Positions 54,638 to 62,720 of a stretch of DNA of 64,000 nucleotides are shown here, piece by piece. The position numbers were made by a program, and so were the translations under genes. Source of the stretch: Flavobacterium sp. 1355 (lineage in GTDB: Bacteria > Bacteroidota > Bacteroidia > Flavobacteriales > Flavobacteriaceae); NCBI RefSeq assembly GCF_017833415.1, contig NZ_JAFICC010000018.1, positions 46,246-110,245 of the forward strand. Direction: 5' to 3'. The notes below the pieces were generated by a model. The model was not told where the DNA came from. It searched no databases and saw only the letters and a program-made list of their open reading frames with translations. Positions within the stretch are counted from its first letter, which is position 1, and each line of letters opens with the position of its first letter.

Positions 54638-55279
54638 CTATTGAAGCATTCGGTCTATTACTTCACTGTAATCCTGCAGATCTCTTGCATCTTCATCAAA
54701 AATTTTCTGCCATCTAAAGCCCGGAATTTCAATTTTTGTTCTTGCAGAGCCATCCCATTTTATTCTAAAATCGTTATTTATCAAAACTTCGGCAACCCTT
54801 TTCCCTACCTCGATCGTAGTTTCATCAACTGAGTTATCTACTTTCTGAAAAGCGATATACAAACCCGGATTTTCAATAGCAATTGCCCTGGCAAGATCCT
54901 GTTCGTGATAAAAGCAATAACCGTCAGATATCACTTCGTTTTCCTGAAGCTCTCTTTCAACCTCAACTACTTCATATTCGCCATCACTTGTAGTGTAGCC
55001 CGCGTTGTGAAGCGCAATGATATTATCATCACATAATTCATCAAACGCTTTTATAAGTCTTTCAGTATCTGTTGGACTTTTCCATTGTTTACTTTCTGAA
55101 AGTAATTTTTGGTATTCCTCTCTTATTTTATCAAAAGCCCACTCTTCTGAAATTTCATCCTCAAATTCGTTGTCTTCAATTTCTTCTATGATATTTTGCT
55201 TAATCTCATCGATAGAAAGAAATCCCATTCTTACCTGATTAAAAATTGATTCATGTATAAAAGCTTCGTTGTCTGTCAT
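54638..55279 (-). CDS. DUF6891-like acidic protein in the pyr operon
   Basis: 213 residues from ATG 55279, strongly acidic, no signal or membrane segment. DNEAFIHESIFNQVRMGF at the start and HNAGYTTSDGEYEVVEVERE and DGYCFYHEQDLARAI in the middle are what I associate with DUF6891. It lies 25 bp after pyrR and 82 bp before pyrB. The function is unknown; its position is the only hint of a link to pyrimidines. Confidence 0.7.
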   Translation of the reverse strand: MTDNEAFIHESIFNQVRMGFLSIDEIKQNIIEEIEDNEFEDEISEEWAFDKIREEYQKLLSESKQWKSPTDTERLIKAFDELCDDNIIALHNAGYTTSDGEYEVVEVERELQENEVISDGYCFYHEQDLARAIAIENPGLYIAFQKVDNSVDETTIEVGKRVAEVLINNDFRIKWDGSARTKIEIPGFRWQKIFDEDARDLQDYSEVIDRMLQ

Positions 55280-55304
55280 GATTGTATAATCAATTTTTAA
55301 TGAT

Positions 55305-55844
55305 TTAATTGGTAACCAGGTGAACAACATCTTCACCTTCATTTTCTTTCCAGCTCACCTTCACTTTTTCACCATTAATGGCATCTACCTGACGGCCACG
55401 GTAATCGGGCTGAATCGGTAAATTACGGCTAAAACGTCTGTCGATTAACACTAACAATTCGATTTCTGATGGTCGCCCAAAAGACTGAATTGCGGTTAAG
55501 GCAGAACGAATGCTTCGCCCTGTAAACAAAACGTCATCGATAAAAATGACTTTTTTGTCCTCGACTATAAAATTTATTTGGGTTTTATTGGCTTCAAGCG
55601 GTTTATCAGTACGGCGAAAATCATCCCTGAAAAAAGTGATGTCCAGATATCCCAAAGAAATTTCGGGAACCTGATATTCGTTTTCTAATATTTGTTTTAA
55701 ACGTTCAGCTAAAAAGACACCTCTTGGCTGAATGCCGACTAAAATAGTATCGGAGAAATCAAGATGTTTTTCGATTAACTGACAAGCCAAACGATGGAGT
55801 ATGATAGTAACTTCTTTTGAATTAAGTAATACTTTTTGGCTCAT
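55305..55844 (-). CDS. pyrR: Bifunctional pyr operon regulator/uracil phosphoribosyltransferase
   Basis: 179 residues from ATG 55844 (MSQKVLLNSKEVTIILHRLA). The PRPP motif is VIFIDDVLFTGRSIRSAL, with LVGIQPRGVFLAERL and LLVLIDRRFSRNLPIQPDYRGR around it. Upstream in-frame codons run into the hairpin repeats and were excluded. PyrR binds pyr mRNA in Firmicutes; in Bacteroidetes regulation is less clear. It heads a group with DUF6891 and pyrB. Confidence 0.93.
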   Translation of the reverse strand: MSQKVLLNSKEVTIILHRLACQLIEKHLDFSDTILVGIQPRGVFLAERLKQILENEYQVPEISLGYLDITFFRDDFRRTDKPLEANKTQINFIVEDKKVIFIDDVLFTGRSIRSALTAIQSFGRPSEIELLVLIDRRFSRNLPIQPDYRGRQVDAINGEKVKVSWKENEGEDVVHLVTN

Positions 55845-55979
55845 AATTAAGTATAATGTTTGGTTGGGCAAATATACGAAATCAGAATTTATTTGTTGGG
55901 GTGTTGGGAATGGAAATATTTTTTTTTGATTTGAAGGAAATTTAGTAATTGTTTTGGTAATTTGAACAACGAAATAGCT

Positions 55980-56290
55980 CGACAAAGAAACCACAAAGTA
56001 TTTCACTCCTGCTTTGTCATCCCGAGGAACGAGGGACCACACAAGAAGTTCGACAAAGATTGGCACACAAGTAGCTATACAAAATGGTGCGGAAATCACT
56101 TTGCGGAGCTCCTTGTGTGGTCCTTCGTTCCTCAGGATGACATACATTGTGTTTTCTTTGACGAATCACTTTGCGGAGTTTCTTGTGTGGTCCTTCGTTC
56201 CTCAGGATGACATACATTGTGTTTTCTTTGACGAATCACTTTGCGGAATTACTTGTGTGGTCCTTCGTTCCTCAAGATGACAAAATGATT
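55980..56290. repeat. Hairpin repeat block with 70-bp tandem copies, left of the GIY-YIG gene
   Basis: A unit begins TCATCCCGAGGAACGAGGGA at 56019 with ACCACACAAG after it, and its inverted partner CTTGTGTGGTCCTTCGTTCC follows about 90 bp later. The right arm is then repeated in tandem with an exact 70-bp period (AATCACTTTGCGGA at 56094, 56164 and 56234). Open frames through this block on both strands are repeat by-products. Confidence 0.9.
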
Positions 56291-56330
56291 GCTATTCTAA
56301 AATAACAGTATATTCTTACAAAAAAACAAC

Positions 56331-56648
56331 ATGCTAAATCAACAAAATGGGTTTCATACCTATTATATTTACATTTTAACGAATAAACACCGCTCTACTT
56401 TTTACATTGGAATAACGAATAATTTAACAATAAGATTAACTCAGCACAAAGAAAATATAAAAACTGGCGCAAAGACTTTTGCCTCTAAATACAATATTGA
56501 ATTTCTGGTGCATTACGAAAAGTTCACTTGGGTTCACGACGCAATTGCCCGCGAAAAAGAATTAAAAGGCTGGAAAAGAGATAAAAAACTTGATTTGATA
56601 AGAAGTTCTAATCCAAAATTTGAATTTCTTAATCATTTTTTTGAATAA
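56331..56648 (+). CDS. Small GIY-YIG nuclease-domain protein
   Basis: 105 residues. The GIY and YIG strands are YYIYILTNKHRSTFYIGITNN; the catalytic Arg is in NLTIRLTQH, the Glu in AIAREKELKGWKRDKK. A complete single-domain YhbQ/UPF0213-type nuclease, the usual length. It lacks a DNA-binding partner domain. It is bounded on both sides by arrays of the same hairpin repeat (55980-56290 and 56693-57228), which makes a link between gene and repeats plausible. Confidence 0.9.
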   Translation: MLNQQNGFHTYYIYILTNKHRSTFYIGITNNLTIRLTQHKENIKTGAKTFASKYNIEFLVHYEKFTWVHDAIAREKELKGWKRDKKLDLIRSSNPKFEFLNHFFE

Positions 56649-56692
56649 GAGGGTTCAGTTTTGTATTGATCGTCCAAGAAACTCCGCCCAGT

Positions 56693-57228
56693 TTGTCATC
56701 CCGAGGAACGAGGGACCACACAAGTAGCTTGACAAAGATTGGCACATAAGTAGCTCTACAAAGCAATGTCGAGTTTCGTTGCGGAGTTTCTTGTGTGGTC
56801 CTTCCTTCGTCAGGATGACAATACGTTGTAGCTTTTCGTTGCGCCCAGTTTGTCATCCCGAGGAACGAGGGACCACACAAGTAGCTCGCCAAAGATTGGC
56901 ACACAAGTACCTCTACAAAGCAATGTCGAGTTTCGTTATCGAGTTTCGTAGTGGAGTTTCTTGTGTGGTCCTTCCTTCGTCAGGATGACAATACGTTGTA
57001 GCTTTTCGTTGCGCCCAGTTTGTCATCCCGAGGAACGAGGGATCACACAAGTAGCTTGACAAAGATTGGCACACAAGTAGCTCTACAAAGCGTTGCGGAG
57101 TTTCGTTATCGAGTTTCGTTGCGGAGTTTCTTGTGTGGTCCTTCTCCCGACGCCTCGGGATCAGGATGACATATATTGTGTTTTGTTTGACGAATCACTT
57201 TGCGGAGTTTCTTGTGTGCCTTAGTTAC
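56693..57228. repeat. Three hairpin repeat units right of the GIY-YIG gene
   Basis: Units at 56695-56819, 56852-56989 and 57022-57170 (starts 157 and 170 bp apart). Each runs from GTCATCCCGAGGAACGAGG through ACCACACAAG to CTTGTGTGGTCCTTC and AGGATGAC, with AAAGATTGGCACACAAGTAG inside. Linkers AATACGTTGTAGCTTTTCGT join them. The third unit has TCCCGACGCCTCGGGA (57145-57160) in its right arm. A truncated extra arm follows to 57222. No gene in this 650-bp gap. Confidence 0.92.
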
Positions 57229-57242
57229 TCACGATAAAAAAA

Positions 57243-57282
57243 CAAAAAACCCCAATTTCTAAAAATCGGGGTTTTATTTATT
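57243..57282. terminator. Bidirectional terminator after the 77-residue gene
   Basis: AAAAACCCC and GGGGTTTT flank an AT loop (ATTTCTAAAAATC with its own ATTT/AAAT pairing), with A and T tails, 18 bp beyond the stop of the 77-residue minus-strand gene. Confidence 0.82.
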
Positions 57283-57299
57283 TCAAAAATCAGAAAAAA

Positions 57300-57533
57300 T
57301 TATTCCTTGCGTAAATACGGATTCAGGATTTCGGCTAGTTCGTTGAGCCAGTAGAAGCTGTTTTCTAAGGTGTTAATTTCAGTTTGGAAGGTTTCATTTT
57401 TTCGCATTACTTCGAGGGCCAGTAAATAATTTACCTGCCTTATGGCCTTGGCGATTCCTTCTGGCGCTACGGTGTGGTTAAAAAAATTAATTAACCTTGT
57501 TTCGGCTTCTTTTGTAAGGTTGTTTGTACTCAT
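57300..57533 (-). CDS. Small helical protein of unknown function
   Basis: 77 residues, predicted all-helical (NLTKEAETRLINFFNHTV, then GIAKAIRQVNYLLALEVMR and LENSFYWLNELAEILNPYL). No signal peptide, membrane segment or known motif. It has a terminator directly downstream and lies 276 bp before the 3' end of the large Ig-like protein. Normal codon use supports a real gene; I do not recognise the family. Confidence 0.65.
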   Translation of the reverse strand: MSTNNLTKEAETRLINFFNHTVAPEGIAKAIRQVNYLLALEVMRKNETFQTEINTLENSFYWLNELAEILNPYLRKE

Positions 57534-57686
57534 AGTTCTATAATTTTAGGAAAATTTAAACCCGTGCATCTAATGTGTACTACACTTAGAGAAGTGTTAC
57601 GGTTGTTTCTAATACCGCCACCATACCAAACGGGCAAAAGTTTTTTTGGCATCATAATTCTTTGTATTCAGGATTGTAAATACAGG

Positions 57687-57729
57687 AAAAAAGCCGGCAT
57701 TTACTAATACGTAAATCCGGCCTTTTTTT
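57687..57729 (-). terminator. Intrinsic terminator downstream of the large FISUMP protein
   Basis: AAAAAGCCGG with inner TTAC and GTAA, then CCGG plus CCTTTTTTT, forms a long stem that works on either strand. A second inverted repeat CCTGCAGGC/GCCTGCAGG lies at 57736-57765, between it and the stop at 57809. Confidence 0.8.
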
Positions 57730-57808
57730 AGTTCCTGCAGGCAGTAACAAACCGCCTGCAGGCTTATTGGCATTTAATGCCTTATATTAAAATGTTTTGT
57801 TTAAAAAC

Positions 57809-60800
57809 TTATTGCTCAATACAACGAACAGAATATCCCTCATTTGTCTTACTCATTGGACTAGTAGTAGCACTAGGTACTGAACTATTATAATACATAG
57901 TAAAATAACTCATCATAAATGTGGCGCTATTACTAGGGTTATAGGGAGCTGAATCAGATGCGAAATAATATGCATTAGTATTTACATATGTAGGACTGCC
58001 TCCCAAAAATCCCCCGGAAAGCGGTAAATACAATTGTGTACCCACTTGTAAAATGTTTTTCAATGTTGAACCACTACCAGTCCAGATATCGACTTTCTTA
58101 AAAGTGTTATTAGCAACAACTCCTGCCCATTCTGCCTTTGTTGGCACCCTAAAGCCTGCAGGACATGGGTCATTAACTCCTTTTAATAGATTTGCATTGG
58201 TAGCCCATAGATCAGCAGGGGCACCATAAGCAGCAGCAATAGCAATCCAGCCTGCTGATATTGGAGTTTTTTGTCCATATTGGTAATAATCTCCAATCAG
58301 TCCTTGTGCAGCTTTTGAAGGGTCAAGTGTTTGATCAGCCCCTAAATTATGGCACATAAAGTTTTTCCAAACTGTTGGAGATATTTTTGCCCCGCAACAT
58401 GCACAATCCTGAAGTCTTACATTTAACGGTACCGCTACATCCTTAATGCCGTTATTATATATAGCATAGATTTGTACTTTTATGGCAGTGGCTGTCGTTT
58501 TTCCCCAAACTATACTACCCGGATTGCTTAATGTATTTTTGTAAGTAACAGTAAGTGTTACGGTCTGGCCATTAGTAACTGGTCCATCTACTTTCACTGT
58601 ATTTGCATCACTACTCTGAACAACACCATCGTTGTCTACAACTACAAATTTAAGGTTAGTTTTAGTACCGGTTGCGCTTGCCGTAAAAACATATTGTTGT
58701 ACGTTATCAGTCGCAAAATTAGTAGCCTTCAGGGCACGATCAGTCTGATTCCCACAATTATCACCCCAATTCGATTTGTTAATATCAAAACATGTTGGTC
58801 CTGAGAAAGTACCAGCACCAAGAGCCATGTCCGCAGGATTTGCGGATACATTTACCGTAAAGCCGGGAGATGTTCCTGTCAGGTTTCCTGCACAACCATT
58901 TGTTACCACACAGTAAAAATTGTCAGTACCTATTGCTGTTGGTGTATAAACATAGGTAGCAGAATTAGTTCCTACCGCTGTACCACCAGGAGACGTTCCT
59001 TTATACCATTGGTATGAAGGTGTGTTGCCAGTACCAGGAGCTAAGCTTACTTTTAGGGTAACCGGAGATCCAACAACAGTAGATGCTGTAGCGCTGCCTT
59101 CTACCGAAACTACTGGCGTAGGACATGCATTGTTTACTGTAATTTCCAGTGGCAATTCTGCAGATGTTCCGCAGGCATTGGTCGCTTTTACTTTCAGGTT
59201 AATCTTTGCTCCAGCAGTTCCTGTTGCAGGAAACTTGACAGAAGCGCTCGTGCCTGCCGGTGTAACTACTGCCCCGCCATCTGCACTCCAGGAATACGTG
59301 GTATTAAGATCGTAGTCAATATTTGTTACATATACTTTTACGTCACCAAAATTAACCGGGTCTGGTGCTGTTTTCCATGTAAGGGTAGGAACATCAGACA
59401 CACTGGTACTGGTTGTTTTGCTTCCCATTGGGCTCACACACCCACCGGTACTTGTTACCGTTGCAGAGTAAGTGGTTCCTGTTTTCTTTACCGTAATAGT
59501 CTGAGTGGTGTCCGGTAATTTGGTGCTTCCTTCGTACCATGTATAGGTATAATCGCCTGTTACAGCAGGTAGCGCACTTAAGTCTGCACCATTGCTGCCA
59601 CAAATTACCCCACTTCCGTTAATAGTTGGTGCTGCCGGGGCTGTACCTCCTGTAATTGGTTTTTCGGTTGTACTGGCTTCTGCCGGACATGCTGCGCCAC
59701 TATTGTCTGTGGCTACCATGCGCAATAAAATTGACGTTTGGCTGGCAGGAATCGTATAAGGGCTTGCTATTGGTATATCACCATTGTACCAGGTATAGGT
59801 AACGCCTGCTTGTTTATTTTTTACTTCTAAAGTTAAACTGCCTCCCTGACAAAAAGTATCTACGACATTAATAGCCGTACCGTTTACCAGTACATCTGCG
59901 TTATCAACCGTGATAGGTGTGCCTGAGCCTGCCTCATAAGTCACATTGATAATGTTTGAATTTTTTGAATAACAGCCTGCTGAGCCTGCTGCGGCAAACC
60001 ATTCTCCCTGATCTGCAGAACCGCTTAAGTTTATCGTAGTTCCGGTTTTGCTGCTCAACACACCATTATGAAACCATGATACACTAGCAGGGCTTCCCAT
60101 TGCTGTCAGTTTTACTATACCTGAGGTACCGCAAAGGATGCCGCTGTTGGAGGCTACGATGGTTTTAATAATACCAGGAGCTGTACCAGATTCTGTTATT
60201 TTGCGCTCATTGGCCGCGTTTGTATTACAGCCTATAGCACCCATCGATACGTTGTAGGTACCTATTTGAGTCGCAATATAATACGATTGACCGCGTGCTA
60301 CTTCAACACCGTTACGCGTCCAGATTAGTTTGTCAAGATTGGCCGTTGTTACCGGTACTGACAGGTAAACTGCCCCTCCTGTACATAATGTAAGGGAGCT
60401 TCCTGCAGGAGAAACTGTAGGTACAGTATAATTATATTTACTGCAGTCTACACCATCCTGACTGAATATAAAGTCTTTGTATTGGTTGGTACAACTGCTT
60501 GTAACGCGTACCATTACAGAACGTGCCGTTACAGAATTATTTTCACGGAACTTAATTTTGAAGGTTCCGTTGGCTTCGCTTACATCGATTAGCGATGCGT
60601 AATCATTTCCTGCTACAATTGCAATGGTAAAAGGGCCATTGGGGCAATCAGGATCTGTTACGGTAAAGGTCTGGTCGCAGCCTGTTCCGTCTGCCGCAAC
60701 ATTGGTACAGGCATCAGGGCTTATAGTGGTCTGGCTTGTACCGTCACACATACTAATCCAGCGTTTGCTGTTCCAGTATTCTACACATTTTGTATCAGTA

Positions 60801-61042
60801 TTGTAAATGGTAAGCCCATTTGCCAGTGCCACTCCCGAAAGTGTCCACTTATCTCTGTCACTTGTAGACAATTGCGGCAAACGCAAACCGCCGGTTCCTT
60901 TACTGATAATTTCGACTGCCGAGAATTTTTCGGCTGGTTTGGGAATACCGTTTGTGTTACCCAGGGTAACCTGTGCCCTTATATTGGTGGTAAATATTAC
61001 CGCCAACACAATGAGCCAAAGACTAAATAGATTTTTTTTCAT
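57809..61042 (-). CDS. Secreted Ig-like repeat protein with C-terminal FISUMP domain
   Basis: 1077 residues. A signal peptide (1-23, TTNIRAQ) is followed by about six beta-sandwich Ig/PKD-like modules of 75-100 residues with recurring SYQWYKG- or TYTWYNGD-type strands and paired Cys. The last 190 residues have the Fibrobacter major paralogous domain pattern: VWKNFMCHNLGAD, CPAGFRVPTKAEW and the final EGYSVRCIEQ. No T9SS sorting tail is visible. Many Bacteroidetes surface or adhesin-like proteins share this architecture. The gene is visibly richer in G and C than its neighbours. Confidence 0.85.
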   Translation of the reverse strand: MKKNLFSLWLIVLAVIFTTNIRAQVTLGNTNGIPKPAEKFSAVEIISKGTGGLRLPQLSTSDRDKWTLSGVALANGLTIYNTDTKCVEYWNSKRWISMCDGTSQTTISPDACTNVAADGTGCDQTFTVTDPDCPNGPFTIAIVAGNDYASLIDVSEANGTFKIKFRENNSVTARSVMVRVTSSCTNQYKDFIFSQDGVDCSKYNYTVPTVSPAGSSLTLCTGGAVYLSVPVTTANLDKLIWTRNGVEVARGQSYYIATQIGTYNVSMGAIGCNTNAANERKITESGTAPGIIKTIVASNSGILCGTSGIVKLTAMGSPASVSWFHNGVLSSKTGTTINLSGSADQGEWFAAAGSAGCYSKNSNIINVTYEAGSGTPITVDNADVLVNGTAINVVDTFCQGGSLTLEVKNKQAGVTYTWYNGDIPIASPYTIPASQTSILLRMVATDNSGAACPAEASTTEKPITGGTAPAAPTINGSGVICGSNGADLSALPAVTGDYTYTWYEGSTKLPDTTQTITVKKTGTTYSATVTSTGGCVSPMGSKTTSTSVSDVPTLTWKTAPDPVNFGDVKVYVTNIDYDLNTTYSWSADGGAVVTPAGTSASVKFPATGTAGAKINLKVKATNACGTSAELPLEITVNNACPTPVVSVEGSATASTVVGSPVTLKVSLAPGTGNTPSYQWYKGTSPGGTAVGTNSATYVYTPTAIGTDNFYCVVTNGCAGNLTGTSPGFTVNVSANPADMALGAGTFSGPTCFDINKSNWGDNCGNQTDRALKATNFATDNVQQYVFTASATGTKTNLKFVVVDNDGVVQSSDANTVKVDGPVTNGQTVTLTVTYKNTLSNPGSIVWGKTTATAIKVQIYAIYNNGIKDVAVPLNVRLQDCACCGAKISPTVWKNFMCHNLGADQTLDPSKAAQGLIGDYYQYGQKTPISAGWIAIAAAYGAPADLWATNANLLKGVNDPCPAGFRVPTKAEWAGVVANNTFKKVDIWTGSGSTLKNILQVGTQLYLPLSGGFLGGSPTYVNTNAYYFASDSAPYNPSNSATFMMSYFTMYYNSSVPSATTSPMSKTNEGYSVRCIEQ

Positions 61043-61261
61043 TAGTTCTGGAATTATATTAATACTTATTAAAATTTAAAGAGATAAATCTCTTTTTACA
61101 GTGCCATTTTTCATTACATTTTTTTTAACTGAAACTATGTTATTCCCTGGGGGGAGACTGGCTGATATCGTACTGTGATATTGTATATTGTCGTTTCGCA
61201 AACTGTCCCTCATTATTTACTACTATATCGACCAATGTTTACAGACTTTACTATATGCCTG

Positions 61262-61503
61262 CTTAGATACTTTGTATTTTTTATGATACAAAATGCCCGC
61301 AATGATTCAATCTTAGATACTTTGTTCTTATGATACAAAGTCTTCACAATGATCAATCTTAGATACTTTGTATTTTTTATGATACAAAATACCCGCAATG
61401 ATTCAATCTTAGATACTTTGTTCTTACGATACAAAGTCTTCACAATGATTCAATCTTAGATACTTTGTATTTTTTATGATACAAAGTGCCCGCAATGATT
61501 TGA
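61262..61503. repeat. Tandem array of five short hairpin units
   Basis: Units begin CTTAGATACTTTGT at 61262, 61312, 61358, 61408 and 61455 (periods 50, 46, 50, 47). They alternate between a long form (TATTTTTTATGATACAAAAT then GCCCGCAATGATTC) and a short form (TCTTATGATACAAAGTCTTC). Each has ATACTTTGT facing ATACAAA.T, so each is a small hairpin. The array is about 170 bp upstream of the large FISUMP protein's start (minus strand). Confidence 0.9.
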
Positions 61504-61875
61504 TCTCAGAATCGGTAAAGTCAGGAGTTTACTTTTTCTGTAGTTTAATAGTAAATGAAAAATGTTTTTGGAAAATGTTTTTGTGCGAACGGCGCGTATT
61601 CTGGAGTGGTATTGTATTTTTTGGGCTGATCTTATATTATTGATCTTTCCAATGCTTTTTTACTTTTTCGCAAATATTTTCATATTCTGTTCGTATAAGC
61701 TTACTTGTGTCACCAATTTGTGTACTTCTAATAGATTTTCGTATAGTCATAAGAAAACTCTTGCCCTGTCGTGTATAACCTTCATACTTCGTGATTATTA
61801 CCTGGCTTTGTTTTCGTATTCTTATTTATTAGCCCTTATAATGTTGCAACTAATTTTTACTGAGCAGCCGCGGTT
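61504..61875. other. Gene-poor region
   Basis: About 370 bp with no convincing gene. A plus-strand open frame (61562-61936) is rich in Phe, Leu, Ile and Tyr, lacks homology signs and overlaps the small minus gene, so I regard it as chance. Nearer the FISUMP gene an 8-bp palindrome AAAGAGAT/ATCTCTTT (61078-61095) lies in that gene's leader. Confidence 0.5.
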
Positions 61876-62085
61876 TTATTTTGTATCAAGAAAACCCGAA
61901 ATGGTATTTTCAACTGCTTTTTTCATCGTGATGTAATCTTTTTTTATTTCATCTGCCTTAGTTGTATTTACAGAGCCATTGATGCACTGACGTATGTAAT
62001 ATTTCGACACAGCATATTTTAAAAATAGTGCCTGTAAAACATTAGAATCATACGTTTTGCTATTTTTTGTTTTACTTTTGCCCAT
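61876..62085 (-). CDS. Small helix-turn-helix-like protein
   Basis: 69 residues, basic. SNVLQALFLKYAVSKYYIRQ followed by CINGSVNTTKADEIKKDY reads like a DNA-binding helix-turn-helix (A..Y.VS..YIRQC..G). It is divergent from the repressor-like gene at 62170 with a shared 84-bp control region and has a good promoter box. A small regulator pair of the phage-immunity type is a possible reading; the family is not known to me. Confidence 0.65.
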   Translation of the reverse strand: MGKSKTKNSKTYDSNVLQALFLKYAVSKYYIRQCINGSVNTTKADEIKKDYITMKKAVENTISGFLDTK

Positions 62086-62169
62086 TGTCTAGTTTGTTTT
62101 AAAAGTCGAAACAAAAGTAGATGATAATTTTCAACAAAACAAAATTATTTGAAGATAATTTCCTACAAA
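62086..62169. promoter_or_regulatory. Shared control region of two divergent regulators
   Basis: On the minus strand TACTTTTG at 62112-62119 fits the -7 box, with a TTTTG about 20 bp upstream. GATAATTTTCA and GAAGATAATTTCC are near-repeats (GATAATTT at 62123 and 62154), and TTTTCAA faces TTGAAGA, giving operator-like symmetry for one of the two regulators. Confidence 0.55.
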
Positions 62170-62541
62170 ATGAATAACATTTTAAAAAACATCAAACAAA
62201 TTGCTGTAAACGAACATGTTACCATCAGCAAGTTAGAACAGATTATTGGTGCCAGCAAAGGGGTTCTGTCCCGCGCAATTGCCAATAATACTGACATTCA
62301 GTGCAAATGGGTCACAAAGATAGTTGAAAATTATCCCTACTATAGTTGTGATTGGTTGATAAAAAGCGAAGGCGAAATGATTAAGCCTGTTCATGAAAAT
62401 TTATTCATAAAAGAAAATATAGAAGAAATTATTATAAATTATAAAGATCTTGCTGAATCCAGAAAAGAAACTATCGATAGCATGAAAAAAGAAATCATGT
62501 ATCTGGAGGAAAAAATTGAAAATTTAAAAAAAGTAAAATGA
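62170..62541 (+). CDS. Phage-repressor-like helix-turn-helix protein
   Basis: 123 residues from ATG 62170. The N-terminal 70 residues have an HTH (TISKLEQIIGASKGVLSRAIAN) and YPYYSCDWLIKSEGEM, the usual end of CI-like repressors in Bacteroidetes. The C-terminal 45 residues are a coiled coil (ESRKETIDSMKKEIMYLEEK) that can dimerise. There is no LexA-type peptidase domain. A TTG seven codons earlier is not needed. It is divergent from the small HTH gene. Confidence 0.82.
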   Translation: MNNILKNIKQIAVNEHVTISKLEQIIGASKGVLSRAIANNTDIQCKWVTKIVENYPYYSCDWLIKSEGEMIKPVHENLFIKENIEEIIINYKDLAESRKETIDSMKKEIMYLEEKIENLKKVK

Positions 62542-62690
62542 GTTATTACAGCAGTAAAACTTATTGTAATAAAAACCAAAATCTAAAAAATCTCTCCTAT
62601 ATATTATAGTACATAAAAAAGCAAAATATTAGATTCTTATAAACACTACAAAAATCAAATCATTACTTTTTTAAATCTTTTGTGATTTCT

Positions 62691-62698
62691 TATATTTG
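62691..62698 (+). promoter_or_regulatory. -7 promoter box of the DHFR-like gene
   Basis: TATATTTG (TAnnTTTG) 22 bp before the ATG at 62721. Confidence 0.55.
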
Positions 62699-62720
62699 AT
62701 TAAACACAAAAATCAACATC

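Noticed and set aside
55845..56147. N-terminal extension of pyrR
   Set aside because: The extension is translated hairpin repeat (VILRNEGPHKE); PyrR proteins begin at the MSQKVLL methionine.
55962..56280. Plus- and minus-strand frames in the repeat block (MSSRGTRDHTRSS and similar)
   Set aside because: They only reflect the period of the hairpin repeats and occur in several frames and both strands.
61213..61443. Minus-strand frame encoding a repetitive KNKVSKIESLR protein
   Set aside because: It is just the translation of the tandem hairpin array; the repeat is at DNA level with alternating unit lengths of 46 and 50, so the frame is kept only by chance.
61262..61503. Possible CRISPR array
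   Set aside because: No unique spacers, units are alternating forms of one sequence, and no cas gene is in the window.
61562..61936. 124-residue plus-strand hydrophobic frame
   Set aside because: Composition of random AT-rich sequence, overlaps the better supported minus gene at 61876, no promoter box or homology feature.
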